The notes under the pieces were generated by a model, which was not told the origin of the DNA, ran no database searches, and worked only from the letters and a program-made list of their open reading frames with translations. A program made the translations under genes and the position numbers. From Norana najaformis (Eukaryota > Annelida > Clitellata > Crassiclitellata > Hormogastridae): DNA of 64,000 nt. Below are positions 13,201 to 23,259 of the stretch, in pieces. Each line of letters opens with the position of its first letter. Positions within the stretch are counted from its first letter, which is position 1. The stretch lies in NCBI GenBank assembly GCA_964023275.1, contig OZ029916.1, positions 15,419,393-15,483,392 of the forward strand, written 5' to 3'.

Positions 13201-14126
13201 AGCCGGCGTTTGTATCTGAAATTTCCATGACGTCATACCAGTGAGTCATTGGGTTGTTGACTGGTTTGAGCACGCTCCGATCACGCGGTGATAACATGCT
13301 TGGGGTCACTGGGTGTGCATACCTGCCACGCACCGAACACGTGCTGGTGAGTTGGTGTTACGTCGGCTAGCCGGTTTCTCATGCTAAGGCTCGAATTTTC
13401 TGCGACATAACGTCGATGAGTCTTCACCTGTTGATTTGTCTGTGTTGGTAGGCGTTCGCTCGCATTTTATTAAAAAATTAATCCTCCTCCACTGAATACT
13501 CCCTTCTGATTGGTCGGCGTTCGCGCGCATTGTTTGACCTGTGACCCGACAATTCGGCGAACGACAACTCGGCGCCGACAGTTCGGCGCAGTGACAATTT
13601 GTCGCAAGACATTTCCGTGCAGGGACAAATCAGTGTCTTTACTGATTGCTTTGAAAGTACAAATTAGAGCACAATTGTAAAGAATCTTTGAAGTTGCAAT
13701 TTCTCTGAGCAGTCCTCGACGAAACCGGATTGGACGGAGCAACTTATTGGTATACCCCCGCTAGATAAAATATGGGGTCATGGCCCGATTGCCTCCCATC
13801 TGGATCCGAACTCATATTTATGCATACATACATACATACATATAATTACACATAATGATATATCAATATATCTGGTTATTTTAAAGTGCGTGTCTCTGTT
13901 TTATGCATATCGCTGCAATGGGTCGGTTTATGGCAACCTATTCTGATCTTATCACTCGAATCCCCAAGTAATTTCATCTGCTGAAACACGTCTACATACA
14001 AATCGTATCTGAAGTGTCCGGAGTCGTATTCATGTTTAGCGCACATCAAGACATGCAACTCTCGGCGTCGCCTTTCGGATGGAGGGCGATGCACTACAGA
14101 TCTGCAATACATAATATAACTTACCA
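13201..14126. other. Intergenic DNA, no gene recognised
   Basis: A short (CATA)n tract lies at 13824-13843. Around 13548-13612 the word TTCGGCG recurs several times (ACAATTCGGCGAA, ACAGTTCGGCGCAG). No coding sequence is supported. Confidence 0.45.
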
Positions 14127-14257
14127 AGGCAGGAAGGAAGGAAAGAAGAAAGGTAGGAAGGAAGGAAGGAAAGAAGGAAGGAAGGAAGAAAAGAAAGCAG
14201 GAAGAAAAGAAGGACGGAAAGAAGAAATGAAAGAAGAAAGGAAGAAAGGAAGGAAAC
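14127..14257 (+). repeat. (GGAA)n/(GAAA)n purine tract
   Basis: Almost pure purine on +, unit GGAAGGAAAGAA. It lies just outside the left end of the piggyBac element. The Lys/Gly/Arg-rich + frame and Leu/Ser/Phe-rich - frame are artefacts. Confidence 0.95.
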
Positions 14258-14283
14258 CAGGTACGAGATCAAATATATAGGTG

Positions 14284-14299
14284 ATATCCTCCTGAGACC
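14284..14299 (+). repeat. Left terminal inverted repeat of the piggyBac element with its ATAT flank
   Basis: ATATCCTCCTGAGACC is the exact reverse complement of 16860-16875. ATAT is self-complementary, so these four bases can be target duplication and the remaining 12 the true inverted repeat. Confidence 0.9.
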
Positions 14300-14416
14300 C
14301 GAGAAAATGTTCTGAGATATTTCTTTCATCTTTCCCTAAATTCTACTACACAAGAGTACTTCTATACTGAAATAAATTTTAGTTTACAAGTTACATGTCA
14401 GGAACAGGTTTTTCCA

Positions 14417-14448
14417 TGGTGTGCATTATAATGTACAGTGGGTCTCTG
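14417..14448 (+). repeat. Left subterminal repeat of the piggyBac element
   Basis: GTGTGCATTATAATGTACA followed by GTGGGTCTC. The same arrangement (TGTGCATTATAATGCACA, three bases, GGTCTC) is found just inside the right end, so this is a likely transposase-binding motif. Confidence 0.7.
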
Positions 14449-14490
14449 GTAACCAGTTATATACTGATCGACCATTGTCACAGTATATTA

Positions 14491-16704
14491 CTACTTTGCC
14501 TGGGCTACATGAAATGCCACAAAGCAATTTCTTTCTGCGGTCAGACACAGGTAAACACCACATTGCAGACATTGTACTTTACTCCTAGCAAAGCAGTTAG
14601 CATTTCGACATCTCGAGGAGAATTTGTTTTCGGAGCTCAGTTGTGGCCAGTGATGACCAGCGCTTCTACGATAGGTAGACGGAAGTGGGGTCTGGCGGCG
14701 ACGCTTCGAAGGAGGTTCATTAGTATTGTCATCACATTCTGACTCATCGATTGGATCGGTTGATGATAGCAGATACTCTGCAATGTCAGTCCTGAATGCC
14801 AGCAGCTGCAAGAGGAAACCAGTCCACATGAAAATAGTTGTGAACACGATTAGTGGATAATTACACAAAACAGTGTAAATTTGTAGCCTCCAATGAAAAA
14901 AACATGAATAGCTAAAACAGTCTCATTATTACTAAAGATAAAATAAACAAAATACAAAAGAAATAAAACCTGCAAAATTTCTTTTGGTTGGTCTCCAAAG
15001 TGCCGTCTGTCATTCCGATACTGAATCCATGCGTTAGTGACTGCCAAATCGAAAAAGTGGAAAACAGTTCTGATCGTCCACTTCTTGGTTCTTGTTCGAG
15101 TTCTGTAGTAGCTAATCATTCGATCACTCATGTCAACTCCACCCATCTTGGTGTTGTACTTCATAATAATGGCAGGGCTCTTGACATTGATGTATTTTTT
15201 CTCTTTCTTAGACCAACGTCTCACCAGACCTTCCGGGTCAATGCCGGTACTTGTGGATGCCATCAAGATTGGTTTATTGTCCAGCCATTTTACTACACAC
15301 ATCTTTTTGTCACTTGACTGTATTACTTCATGTGAGCCTCTAGGTTTTTTCATAAATTCTTTGTCTGAGCTCAATTTCCTGCCAGGAGCACTTATTCGGT
15401 TCTTCTGTATCGTACCAGTACACAGCAGCTTCTTGCCAAGTAGCTCTGACAGGAGTGGCAAGCTTGTGAAATACCTATCACAGTATATTACTGTCCCAGG
15501 AATCAAACTGTCTGTTAGTGCTACAACTGCCTTTCCGCCAAGCCCAATTTTCTCGTTTGCACATTTCACCTGTAAGAAGGTATCTTTTCCAGAATACACA
15601 CAGAAATCCAGCACCAACCCATCTGGGTTTGCTAAAACAAAGCTCTTGAGACCCACAGGGTTAGGCTTGTTTGGAACGTACTGCTTGAGTGATGTTGTTC
15701 CAGAGAAAGGAATCATTTGTTCGTCAATGCTTACTTCACTTTCTCTGGGCAGCTTCAGACATGCACTTCTAACCCTCTCCAACACTGGTCTCACTTTCCA
15801 CAGTCTATCAGCTTTCTTGGCATCTTCAGTAACCAAGTTATCATCTACAACTTTAAGATTATTTCTTATCTTGAAAAACCTGTCTCGATTCATAGCATTA
15901 GCAATGCGAGGAACTCTGGTAATACCAGCCCAATACATTCTAATCTGCGGAAAATTCAAACATCCACTCAAAAGAGCAATGCCGAAGAATACTTTTATTT
16001 CTGCTGAAGTGCAGTTTAGACTTTTTCCAGTTTCTTTTACACTGCGCATGTTAGTGCTCTCAGCAAAAGTGTCGTAAACAGCGTCACTGAAGTACTGTTC
16101 AAAGTAATCAACTTTGGTCCATTCTGATCTTTCCTCCCGGTCATCATCGAGCTCACTTGTCCCGTCCTTCACAGAAACACCTCTGAAATCTTTACACTTG
16201 CTCCATGTTACCTGATTTACACCTACTTGAAATCTTTTCACTTCTTTACTCCCTTTCTTCCTTGTCTGTGCCAGTGGTACATCATCATCATCACTGCTGG
16301 CACCTTCATCAGACTGCGATGACTCATCAGGCAGTTCGCGTGTCACATCATCTGAAGCTGTTGCATCTTCGTCGTCACTTGCCTCAACGTCAGATCCTGC
16401 ATCTATTGCAACCAAAACGGATTCGGCTGCATTCAGACGACCTTGAAAAAATAAATAACAAACAAACATAACATCTGGCAAACAATAGTTACTGAAACCT
16501 AATGTACATTTAAATGCACAGTCAGATAACACGTTCTCTAGATTACATTGTCTGAATAAATCAAAAACCCAAAGTACATCTATTTGCATGCAGTATTGCT
16601 CAATTATCCGATTTATTTACATAACCGCACCCCAAAAAATTTTTAATCGGCAAATTCTTACCTTTTTTCTTTCCATAAAACTTTTTAATCCCGATTGCCG
16701 CCAT
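14491..16704 (-). CDS. PiggyBac transposase, three exons, intact
   Basis: The cut-and-paste transposase of the enclosing element. Exons on the - strand are 16704-16662 (starts MAAIGIKKFYGKKK, ends before a GTAAGA donor), 16441-14970 and 14805-14491. Introns are 16661-16442 (acceptor TTTTTCAAG) and 14969-14806 (164 bp, donor GTTTTA, acceptor CCTCTTGCAG). Phases agree (1, then 0) and give 609 residues with no stop. An acidic N-terminus (residues 28-70) precedes the DDE domain. Its three Asp are visible at about 254 (SIDEQMIPFSG), 336 (IYCDRYFTS) and 451 (MGGVDMSDRM). Residues beyond about 560 form the Cys/His-rich C-terminal domain (CRNANC, CLQCGVYLC, NCFVAFH) that binds the terminal repeats in this family. 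Without splicing the frame would run into intron sequence at both ends. It could be a recently active copy or a candidate for domestication; intact inverted repeats favour the former. Confidence 0.92.
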
Positions 16705-16763
16705 GTTTACGACCCTCAACGATAGTCTGTTTCACTGTTTTCGCCTTGAGATATATGCCAGAA

Positions 16764-16875
16764 CGATCAGTCATTTAAATGCACACCAGGTCTCAACTTA
16801 GTAAGTTATGGAACGTGTTTTACATGATTCAGACCGGTTGTGCATTATAATGCACATTTGGTCTCAGGAGGATAT
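16764..16875 (-). repeat. Right end of the piggyBac element: subterminal palindromes and terminal inverted repeat
   Basis: Reading inward from the right end (on -): CCTCCTGAGACC (16871-16860), then the perfect 18-bp palindrome TGTGCATTATAATGCACA, and further in TTGAGACCTGGTGTGCATTT. TGAGACC plus a GTGCATT.TAATG palindrome therefore occurs twice at this end and once at the left end. These are probably transposase-binding sites and part of the promoter, since the start codon lies at 16704. Confidence 0.75.
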
Positions 16876-17426
16876 TATGAGCTTGTATGAGGTTTCAATG
16901 CGAATGTTTTTGTTTTGAAAGTAGAGCTACTAATATTTGATGATTTCTTGCACGAATACCTGCATTAATGTTTGCAAGTTTGGGAGTTTTGCTTTGTGGT
17001 TCATTGTTCAAGCGTTGAGCTCTCACCATTATGTCCGGGTTTCAAATGTTGGTGCATATTACGAATCGCTTTGATGGAGGTTGGTGCTAATGAAAAGAAC
17101 GCTGGCATGCACAGTGAATTGAAGCATCGCTGCACATGGTTATTACTTTGATGGGTAATCATCCATAGAATTCTGGGCCAAACCAACCACCTACATGTAC
17201 ACGTTGTTCTAAATTAGCATTAACGGCAGTGTTTCATCTACCTTCACAGCCTCTATTTATATAGCTCCGTCACTGTAATTCAAAGAGTCAGATGCCTCAT
17301 ATGGTTCGTCCATTAGGTCATGTCGCCCAGTTGCCAGGTTTCGTGCTAACGCGTATCACGAACATGGCTTCTGTTGACAACAGTTGTTCAAAGTGGCATG
17401 CAACAGCGTATCATCCTGTCCTCATT
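16876..17426. other. Intergenic DNA, no gene recognised
   Basis: No supported gene or known repeat. The open frame at 17001-17186 on - has no recognised motif. Confidence 0.45.
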
Positions 17427-17506
17427 GTCATCATCAACATCATCATCGCTGTCATCGTCTTCATTGTCATCATCATCATCGTCGTCGTCGTCGTCGTCAT
17501 CATCTG
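17427..17506 (+). repeat. (ATC)n/(GTC)n microsatellite
   Basis: Trinucleotide repeat with mixed TCA, TCG and GTC units; adjacent frames are poly-Ser or poly-Ile artefacts. Confidence 0.93.
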
Positions 17507-17581
17507 TTTTATTGACTCCAAATTCAACAGTGATGCATGTGCAATATCCTCATGGATATGAACGGCAAAGGCAAGAAGGGC

Positions 17582-17607
17582 AAAGGTCGATGGCGCTTAT
17601 TACGGAT
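17582..17607 (+). repeat. 26-bp exact copy of part of the SINE at 18116-18141
   Basis: These 26 bases (starting AAAGGTCGATGGCGC) are identical to the segment between the A and B boxes of the SINE 534 bp downstream. Flanks differ, so this is either a SINE fragment or a local duplication. Confidence 0.8.
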
Positions 17608-18093
17608 GATCACTTTCCTCAGAGTCAAGTAGAACCGCCATCGATGCAGAAGCAGACCATGTAACAAACGAAGATGTCAACAGTGATGCCTAATTCCAAC
17701 TGAAGTCGTGATGTGCTTTATAAATTGGCCTCTTAACCACCCACCATCCGTGACCACCAGCTAACCCTCCATCGAACTGCTTAAGAAACCACTTAGAACT
17801 ATAACATACTGGCAAGTGTACCCACATGACTAAGCGAGCCCCGTGACAGCGTAGGCTGCGGTAAGGCATATACACTAAAATATTAATTAAATAGTTAAAA
17901 CACAAGCTATAGTTAGTAGCTGAAATCACTTCCACATTGAAGACGTAAAGCATCTGTTTATGAATTTTTTGCATATCCCCTCCGTATGGGTATAAGATTA
18001 TACAAGACACATAGGTAGGGCTTGCAGGCCTAAAATTGCAATGCTCTTCAGACTTCTCATATATTTCCAGCTAGTCGATCAGATACAGCTTGT
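17608..18093. other. Intergenic DNA, no gene recognised
   Basis: AT-rich sequence without supported coding potential. Confidence 0.45.
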
Positions 18094-18273
18094 GGGGCGT
18101 GGTAGCAGATTGGTTAAAGGTCGATGGCGCTTATTACGGATAGACTACGGGTTCGAGCCTCCTCTCAAACTGTTATGTGTAGGAACCTTGAGGAAGTCCT
18201 TAGCTAAAAATTGCTCAGCGCCATCGATTGATGCCTAATCATTAGATAGTGGCCTTAATAAATGCAGAATGAA
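18094..18273 (+). mobile_element. tRNA-derived SINE
   Basis: A GGGGCGTGGTAGCAGATTGG head with an RNA polymerase III A box (TAGCAGATTGGTTAAAGG, 18103-18120) and a B box (GGGTTCGAGCC, 18149-18159) is followed by a body of about 110 bp. The 3' end contains GCGCCATCGATTGATGCC, also present near 6292, and leads into a (TAG)n(TAA)n tail. The spacing between A and B box is slightly longer than in a tRNA, and no good acceptor stem closes, so it is a SINE and not a tRNA gene. Confidence 0.8.
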
Positions 18274-18338
<65 letters not shown>

Positions 18339-18366
18339 ATAATAATAATAATATTAATAATAATAA
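18274..18366 (+). repeat. (TAG)n(TAA)n microsatellite at a SINE/LINE tail-to-tail junction
   Basis: About 22 TAG units then TAA units. It is the 3' tail of the + strand SINE and also abuts the 3' end of the - strand retroelement; read on - it encodes an artificial poly-Thr run. Confidence 0.96.
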
Positions 18367-18379
18367 CACTGGAAACAGG

Positions 18380-19652
18380 TCGACTAGCTGCATCTTCGAA
18401 TCTCGTGATCTTGTCTTTAAGCGCCGTGGTGAAGAAGCAACCCTGAGTTAGCGGTCGCGAAAGTGTAAAGCGTTCTGTGGGCGTTTCTTCGATGGAGCGC
18501 AAGAACTTCCGGTGTGGATCGGACGAACATCCAGCACCACCAACTCCCTCCTCTTCATCGCCGTCGTCGTCTGCTTCGAAGGCGCCTGCGTCGTGGGTTT
18601 CACTGACCCGAGCGTCGACGTCTCCTCGACCTCGACCCGCCGGCTGACCTTCGACAGGCGGTAGAAGACAAGGGAAATTATGAGGAAGCGAAGAAGCATG
18701 GTCTGAATGGGTAGAATGTTCGTCGCACTGATCTGAGGCTGTCTTCCGGCCGGTGATTGTTCGCTGGAATTGCCAGTCTTCGCTTAAATCTGGCTCCAAG
18801 AATGTGCCATTAAAGGCAATCGCGTTAGATCGCTGGATGGCAATGGAGAGGCGTTGAAACAGAAAAGAAGTCTCCCTCTTGTCTCCCGATACTTGGGTTA
18901 AATGGCGACCGATTTTCTTTATAAGGCTAAAGCCTTCCTGATTTATGGGGCCTAGAGTCTCGAAGGCCAGAGGGACGAAGCAGTGTGTCGAGAGAATATC
19001 ACTGTATTTTGAGGTCTTTCGTTCTGCTGCGATCTCAGCAGCAGCACCTGCGACCACGGCTGTTCTGGATCGATAAGAGACTGTCAGAGTATCGATCACT
19101 GTGGCGTCCCAGGTCAAGCATTTACCCCCTTCCCAAGGAATGAGGGTTGCTCCATCAGGTCGTCGGCCGTCGGACCTAACCAATCCTGCTGGTTCTTTAG
19201 TTGATGGAAAACCAGCCTTCACGAGGGCGCGCCACACGATGTCATTGATACAGGCGTGTCTTGCTGTTCTCCCTGGGCCTAAAGGGCATGCTAGACCGTG
19301 CGAGCCGTCCGCAGTGACCAGAAACCCGCAGGGGCAAACGTGAGGGGCGCACAAGTCAATCCCAAGTCTTAGGCCTGTTGTGATGCGTACAGCCTCATCG
19401 TCTAGCCTCAAACCGCAGGCGCTTATAGGCAGCGCCAAAAGCCAGTCGCCAGTGTGGTGAAGAAACTGCCTTAAATCTGGCTTCGTGGTACTCGGATGTT
19501 ATTGAGGCTCTGAGGGTTGCCAGACTCTTTTGGATAAGTGGGCGGTCCCAAGTTGCCTGTTTATGGGATATTGGGGCCTCGGGATTGGGGGCATTTAATT
19601 CGGCTGACCAGCGTGTCCGGGCTTGTTCCAAAGGGCCATACGGGGGAAACAA
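18380..19652 (-). mobile_element. C-terminal part of a retroelement polyprotein with zinc-ribbon and PD-(D/E)XK-like nuclease domain, frameshifted
   Basis: The - strand encodes LPISACGLRLDDEAVRITTG, then a Cys/His cluster (CPCGFLVTADGSHGLACP... with a following RH), then KEPAGLVRSDGRRPDGATLI, PWEGGKCLTWDATVIDT and IETLGP-type blocks. From memory this block series recurs downstream of reverse transcriptases in many marine-invertebrate retroelements. The RPD...W..GK.L.WD.TV.DT arrangement resembles a PD-(D/E)XK nuclease; that assignment is my inference. The upstream piece at 19395-19652 (EARFKAVSSPHW) joins in another frame. The junction near 19452 reads CACTGGCGAC where a frame-preserving CAC-AGT-GGC-GAC would be expected, so two bases appear lost. 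The RT itself is absent (5' truncation at about 19652). The residues after about 230 are low-complexity and end in the microsatellite. Confidence 0.75.
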
Positions 19653-19695
19653 TGAATTCGTTTCATAATTGAAGTGTTACTCTGTGGGAACTGTT

Positions 19696-19697
<2 letters not shown>

Positions 19698-19771
<74 letters not shown>

Positions 19772-19809
19772 GACTATTTATATAGCGCCATAATAATAAT
19801 AATAATAAT
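19698..19809 (+). repeat. (AAT)n microsatellite interrupted by TATTTATATAGCGCC
   Basis: About 24 AAT units, then the word TATTTATATAGCGCC (19775-19789), then five more units. The interrupting word belongs to a dispersed family also seen near 23024, 25359, 21388 and 63543. Confidence 0.95.
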
Positions 19810-21385
19810 CTGTTGCAAATTTCGACGATATGCGTGACACTAAATTAGTGATGAAGAAGCTAGAGGAAGAAGGAGAGTGATACATCTAGCTGATGCTAGA
19901 GCGAGGGAGGGAGAATTGAGACACACAGAAGCAGAAATATAGATGTAGATAGCGATAGAGACATCGACACAATTGAAAATAACGATACAAAGGAAGATCT
20001 GCTGTTTGCACTATGTTTGCTTGTGAATCTGGGGCAACAGAGGCTGTATATTTGTCTGTCTAGTTAGTCGTGCAAGTCGTGGAATGGCAGACATATTCTG
20101 CGGCTGATTGAGTCACATCGATGGGCGCTTAGGGTCGACCATACGGTTCACTCGACCTTATTTTCCGACCCCTGGCTGTTTTATTGCTGCGTCGATTTGA
20201 TTATTCTGTTGCCGGGCGATTCCCCTAGAAAAAGACAGAGCACAAAGGGCACGTTTCGGGGCTTTAAAAAGAAAATAAATGAGATAATAAGATTTTGATG
20301 ATAGAGCGGAGAATTAAATGGAGAAGCAAGAAGGTGGAATTCGTTGGAGGAATAAATAGATGAGAATGTGAGAAAGCAGAGATAGAGGAAGGGAATAGAG
20401 GAAGAAAGAAGTGCAGGAAGGAGAGGAAACCGACGAGAAAGACAGACGAAACAGGGAATGGAAAAAGTGGAGAAATCATGAATGATGAGATGCCGATGAA
20501 TACAAACAAGGAAGCACAGACAGAGACAGAAAGAGACAGAGACAGAGAGGAAGAGCAAGGACCCGACTATAAAGTGAAAATGGCTGTGCGTCTGGACGCT
20601 AAGTCGAGTAGTAGCCTGAGACGATTGCTCTGGTGCATCACAAGAGGAAAAATCGAATTAGACTTTCCAGTAGAATCTAATAGACCTACCGCTGCTGCAA
20701 CCATATAATGTGTACCGTCCCAATGCCCTGGTCTACCCGCGTGGACAGTGACATTTGAGACCTGCGCTGTAGTCCGTGTACGTATGCCTATATACTGGGC
20801 CTAAACTAATAGTCTGTAAAATCGCGTTGTATAAAAGAGACTGTGAGAACAAGGTAAACTTATATTAAGATTGTATCTAGTTTATCTTCGGGATCGTCCA
20901 TCGAGAACATCTGCAGAGAATTATTTACTCTGGACCCTCCCTCCCCTTGTCTGCATTTTGTTCGCATTAGTGATTAGTGTTACCCTCTCCATCTCCTTTG
21001 CGGACTTCTGCACTATAAAAGACCACTAAGTCCTACAGATTAGGCTTCCTTGTTGACCTTGCTGGGCTAACTGAACCATGAAGTGGGGGTACTTTGTTAC
21101 CGCAGCGTCCAGCAATGGGGCTCTAATAATTAATTTAGATCCAACGCGGGACAAGGGACTGCTGTCTGACCGAAGTTGATGTCTAAGGGGCAGGCTGCAC
21201 TGAAATAACAGTATCTACCAAATTTAGATCTGGCCGTCCTCACTGGGCATAACCCCTCTGTCCGCATTTGATGACCCCAATGAGCGTACATATGATCCAG
21301 TTTTATTTTTTCCATAAGCCTTCTATAAGCCTACCAAAGGCTGCATAGTTGATTCCTGAAGTATCTTGAAATTCTAATCTAATGC
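19810..21385. other. Intergenic DNA with purine-rich stretch (20270-20560)
   Basis: The + strand between 20270 and 20560 is rich in GAGAA/AGAGG and creates Phe/Ser/Leu-rich - frames; no gene is supported. The rest carries no recognised feature. Confidence 0.45.
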
Positions 21386-21480
21386 TTTCTATAGCGCCAT
21401 TATCACAATGCTCAAGCCATCGGTCGATGGTAGCTTCAAGTGAAATCGTAATCAAAATTGGAGAAGAAAACTGTCGAATA
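21386..21480 (+). repeat. Dispersed repeat, copy 1 (TATAGCGCC family)
   Basis: TCTATAGCGCCATTATCACAATG...GATGGTAGCTTCAAGTGAAATCGTAATCAAAAT aligns, with scattered changes, to 63542-63618. The copy near 63.5 kb sits beside LINE coding remnants, so this is probably a LINE 3' region. Confidence 0.65.
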
Positions 21481-21698
21481 TGAAGTTTACTGTACGATGA
21501 AAGCAAAAGACTACTTACATTACAGACCGGGTCACGTGATATACCTGCGACCATAGACTTAGTTTCACAGCCTCCTTTAGTCCGCCTCGTGCATATCCGC
21601 GAAAAAGAAACCGAACCCGTAGTCACATAAACAGAAAATGAACAGCTTGCTTTGAAGAAGATGAGAGAGAATTTACCGTTAGAATAACTACAGAAGGT

Positions 21699-21917
21699 TC
21701 AATCACCACAAATCTTCAGTAGCTGAATGAAGACTCCGATCCCTACAAAAATTGCTACAACCGTAAGAACCAAAAACATGCCTGAAACTAGGCTGATGTT
21801 CTGAAGAGGAACTAAATTGATCAAACAGACGAACGGAGAGATTATATTAGAAACAGGATTTGCATGCTCTTTCTGAACATTGCCCTCTCCAAAGGGATCG
21901 TCTGATTTCACCAACAA
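21699..21917 (-). CDS. Possible terminal exon of an unrecognised single-pass membrane protein
   Basis: The frame MLVKSDDPFGEGNVQKEHAN... ends with a strongly hydrophobic segment (SLVSGMFLVLTVVAIFVGIGVFI) followed by QLLKICGD and a stop, as expected for a membrane anchor with a short tail. It is not recognised. No second exon, polyadenylation signal or homologous motif could be tied to it, and AT-rich DNA can produce hydrophobic frames by chance. Confidence 0.22.
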   Translation of the reverse strand: MLVKSDDPFGEGNVQKEHANPVSNIISPFVCLINLVPLQNISLVSGMFLVLTVVAIFVGIGVFIQLLKICGD

Positions 21918-22006
21918 ATTAATTTAATTTGTCAAGAAATCTCCCAATGAGCAATATTAATGCAGGGACATGTGCTCGGGAGTTGAGAGCAATTTTCACC
22001 GGTTCT

Positions 22007-22085
22007 ATTGGGATTAGAAATTCTTTCTCGGGAATATACATTAAGCTTAATCTATATTCCCGAGAAAGAATTTCTAATTCCCAAT
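22007..22085. repeat. Long near-perfect inverted repeat (hairpin/cruciform)
   Basis: Left arm 22007-22038 (ATTGGGATTAGAAATTCTTT...) and right arm 22053-22085 pair along 32 bases with one extra base. The 14-base loop is itself centred on the palindrome TTAAGCTTAA. Confidence 0.92.
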
Positions 22086-23259
22086 TTCCGAGAAGACAGG
22101 AATTTATGCAAAGGGTAGCGGTTAGAAAAACAACAATATATTTCTTGCCAATATATAATTGAAACTTACAGATGCATTGCTCGCCTCTTGTGGCAATTCT
22201 CATACATTTGCATGTAAGCTTACACACATTTATACATACATACAACAGTTTGAATGCACACCCATAATTAACTGTGTGGCTATACATTTGAACACGTGCA
22301 TGCATATAAGCCTACATAAAAACATATAAGAGAATAGACTTTGCATGAGCAATTCCATTTGGTCTTATCACCTCAAGTTTTTCATGCGAAGAGTCGTTGA
22401 TTTAGTCGGTTCTTGTGATGCCTCTTTCATCAGTCTTTTCCAATTTGTCTTTCTGTAACACTGCATAGGCCTACTGCTTTGCCAGTCATACTTATCTTCT
22501 CTCCTTACACGAGGCTATTTTGCGACATTTTATACGAAGTATATAGACCAATGTAGAATGGCTCCAAATGTACACATGTACATAAACTATACTGTGTTAG
22601 ATATGTTTGATAAAATTATAATAGGCCTACGGTACAAACATTTCGCAATTTGAAAACAAGTGTTAACCTCAATACAGTTAAAAAATTACTGTAGCCTAAA
22701 ATAGCAACTTTGGACGTCGCTACTTTTCAAGCTGCCTTGCAATATGCCCAGAAAAAAGGTGTGATTCCAAAAGACCGGGGGGTGCCGTATCCTTTTTGCT
22801 TTCATATCCGCGTATTGTATCCCATGGTCGATCAGCAATATCTCACGCCAACATACAAGAAGCAGAAGAAGAAGAACGGATCCTTAGGTTAGCACCGAGA
22901 AGCAGCCATAGCTATAAAGTCTTAGCAACTTCATTTTCTTAGCCTCGACTCACCCTTGCCAAAATCTCGAAACAAATTTCTGCTCTGGCGAGAATTTGAA
23001 TCCACATGACCTTTCATTTGACAATTTGTATAGCGCCGCTTAAGAGAAACTAATAAGAGGTGCGTTCTACGTTAGTCTAAATGGTATAAAAGCTCATAAT
23101 TGGGAAAAGAGGATAATATAATGAGAAGGACTATCGTTGCGGTTACCACTTTGTGCACCCTATGCAATCGAATGATTGTTGCAGTAGGCCTATGCATCTT
23201 AACAAATGCATTACTAGGATATTGGAACACTGGGTTGATGAATGGGCAAGAGGAAGATG
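22086..23259. other. Intergenic DNA, no gene recognised
   Basis: Contains several copies of the palindromic word TAGGCCTA (22448, 22622, 23184) and a GTATAGCGCCGCTTAAG word at 23027-23044, but no supported gene. Confidence 0.45.

Larger units (their letters stand above)
14288..16871 (-). mobile_element. Complete piggyBac-superfamily DNA transposon with ATAT flanks
   Basis: The element is bounded by perfect 12-bp inverted repeats: CCTCCTGAGACC at 14288-14299 and GGTCTCAGGAGG at 16860-16871. Both ends are flanked by ATAT (14284-14287 and 16872-16875), which reads as a 4-bp target-site duplication. Canonical piggyBac elements duplicate TTAA, so either this lineage uses a different 4-bp target or the edges were altered. 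Inside each end is a GTGCATTATAATG-type subterminal motif. The single gene is the transposase on the - strand, with all exons between the two ends. A size of 2584 bp is usual for an autonomous member. Confidence 0.88.

Noticed and set aside
14036..14329. Leu/Ser/Phe-rich frame on - resembling a membrane protein
   Set aside because: Produced by the GGAA purine tract on the opposite strand.
15130..16077. 315-aa + strand frame
   Set aside because: Shadow of the piggyBac transposase exon on the other strand; the - frame has the conserved DDE motifs.
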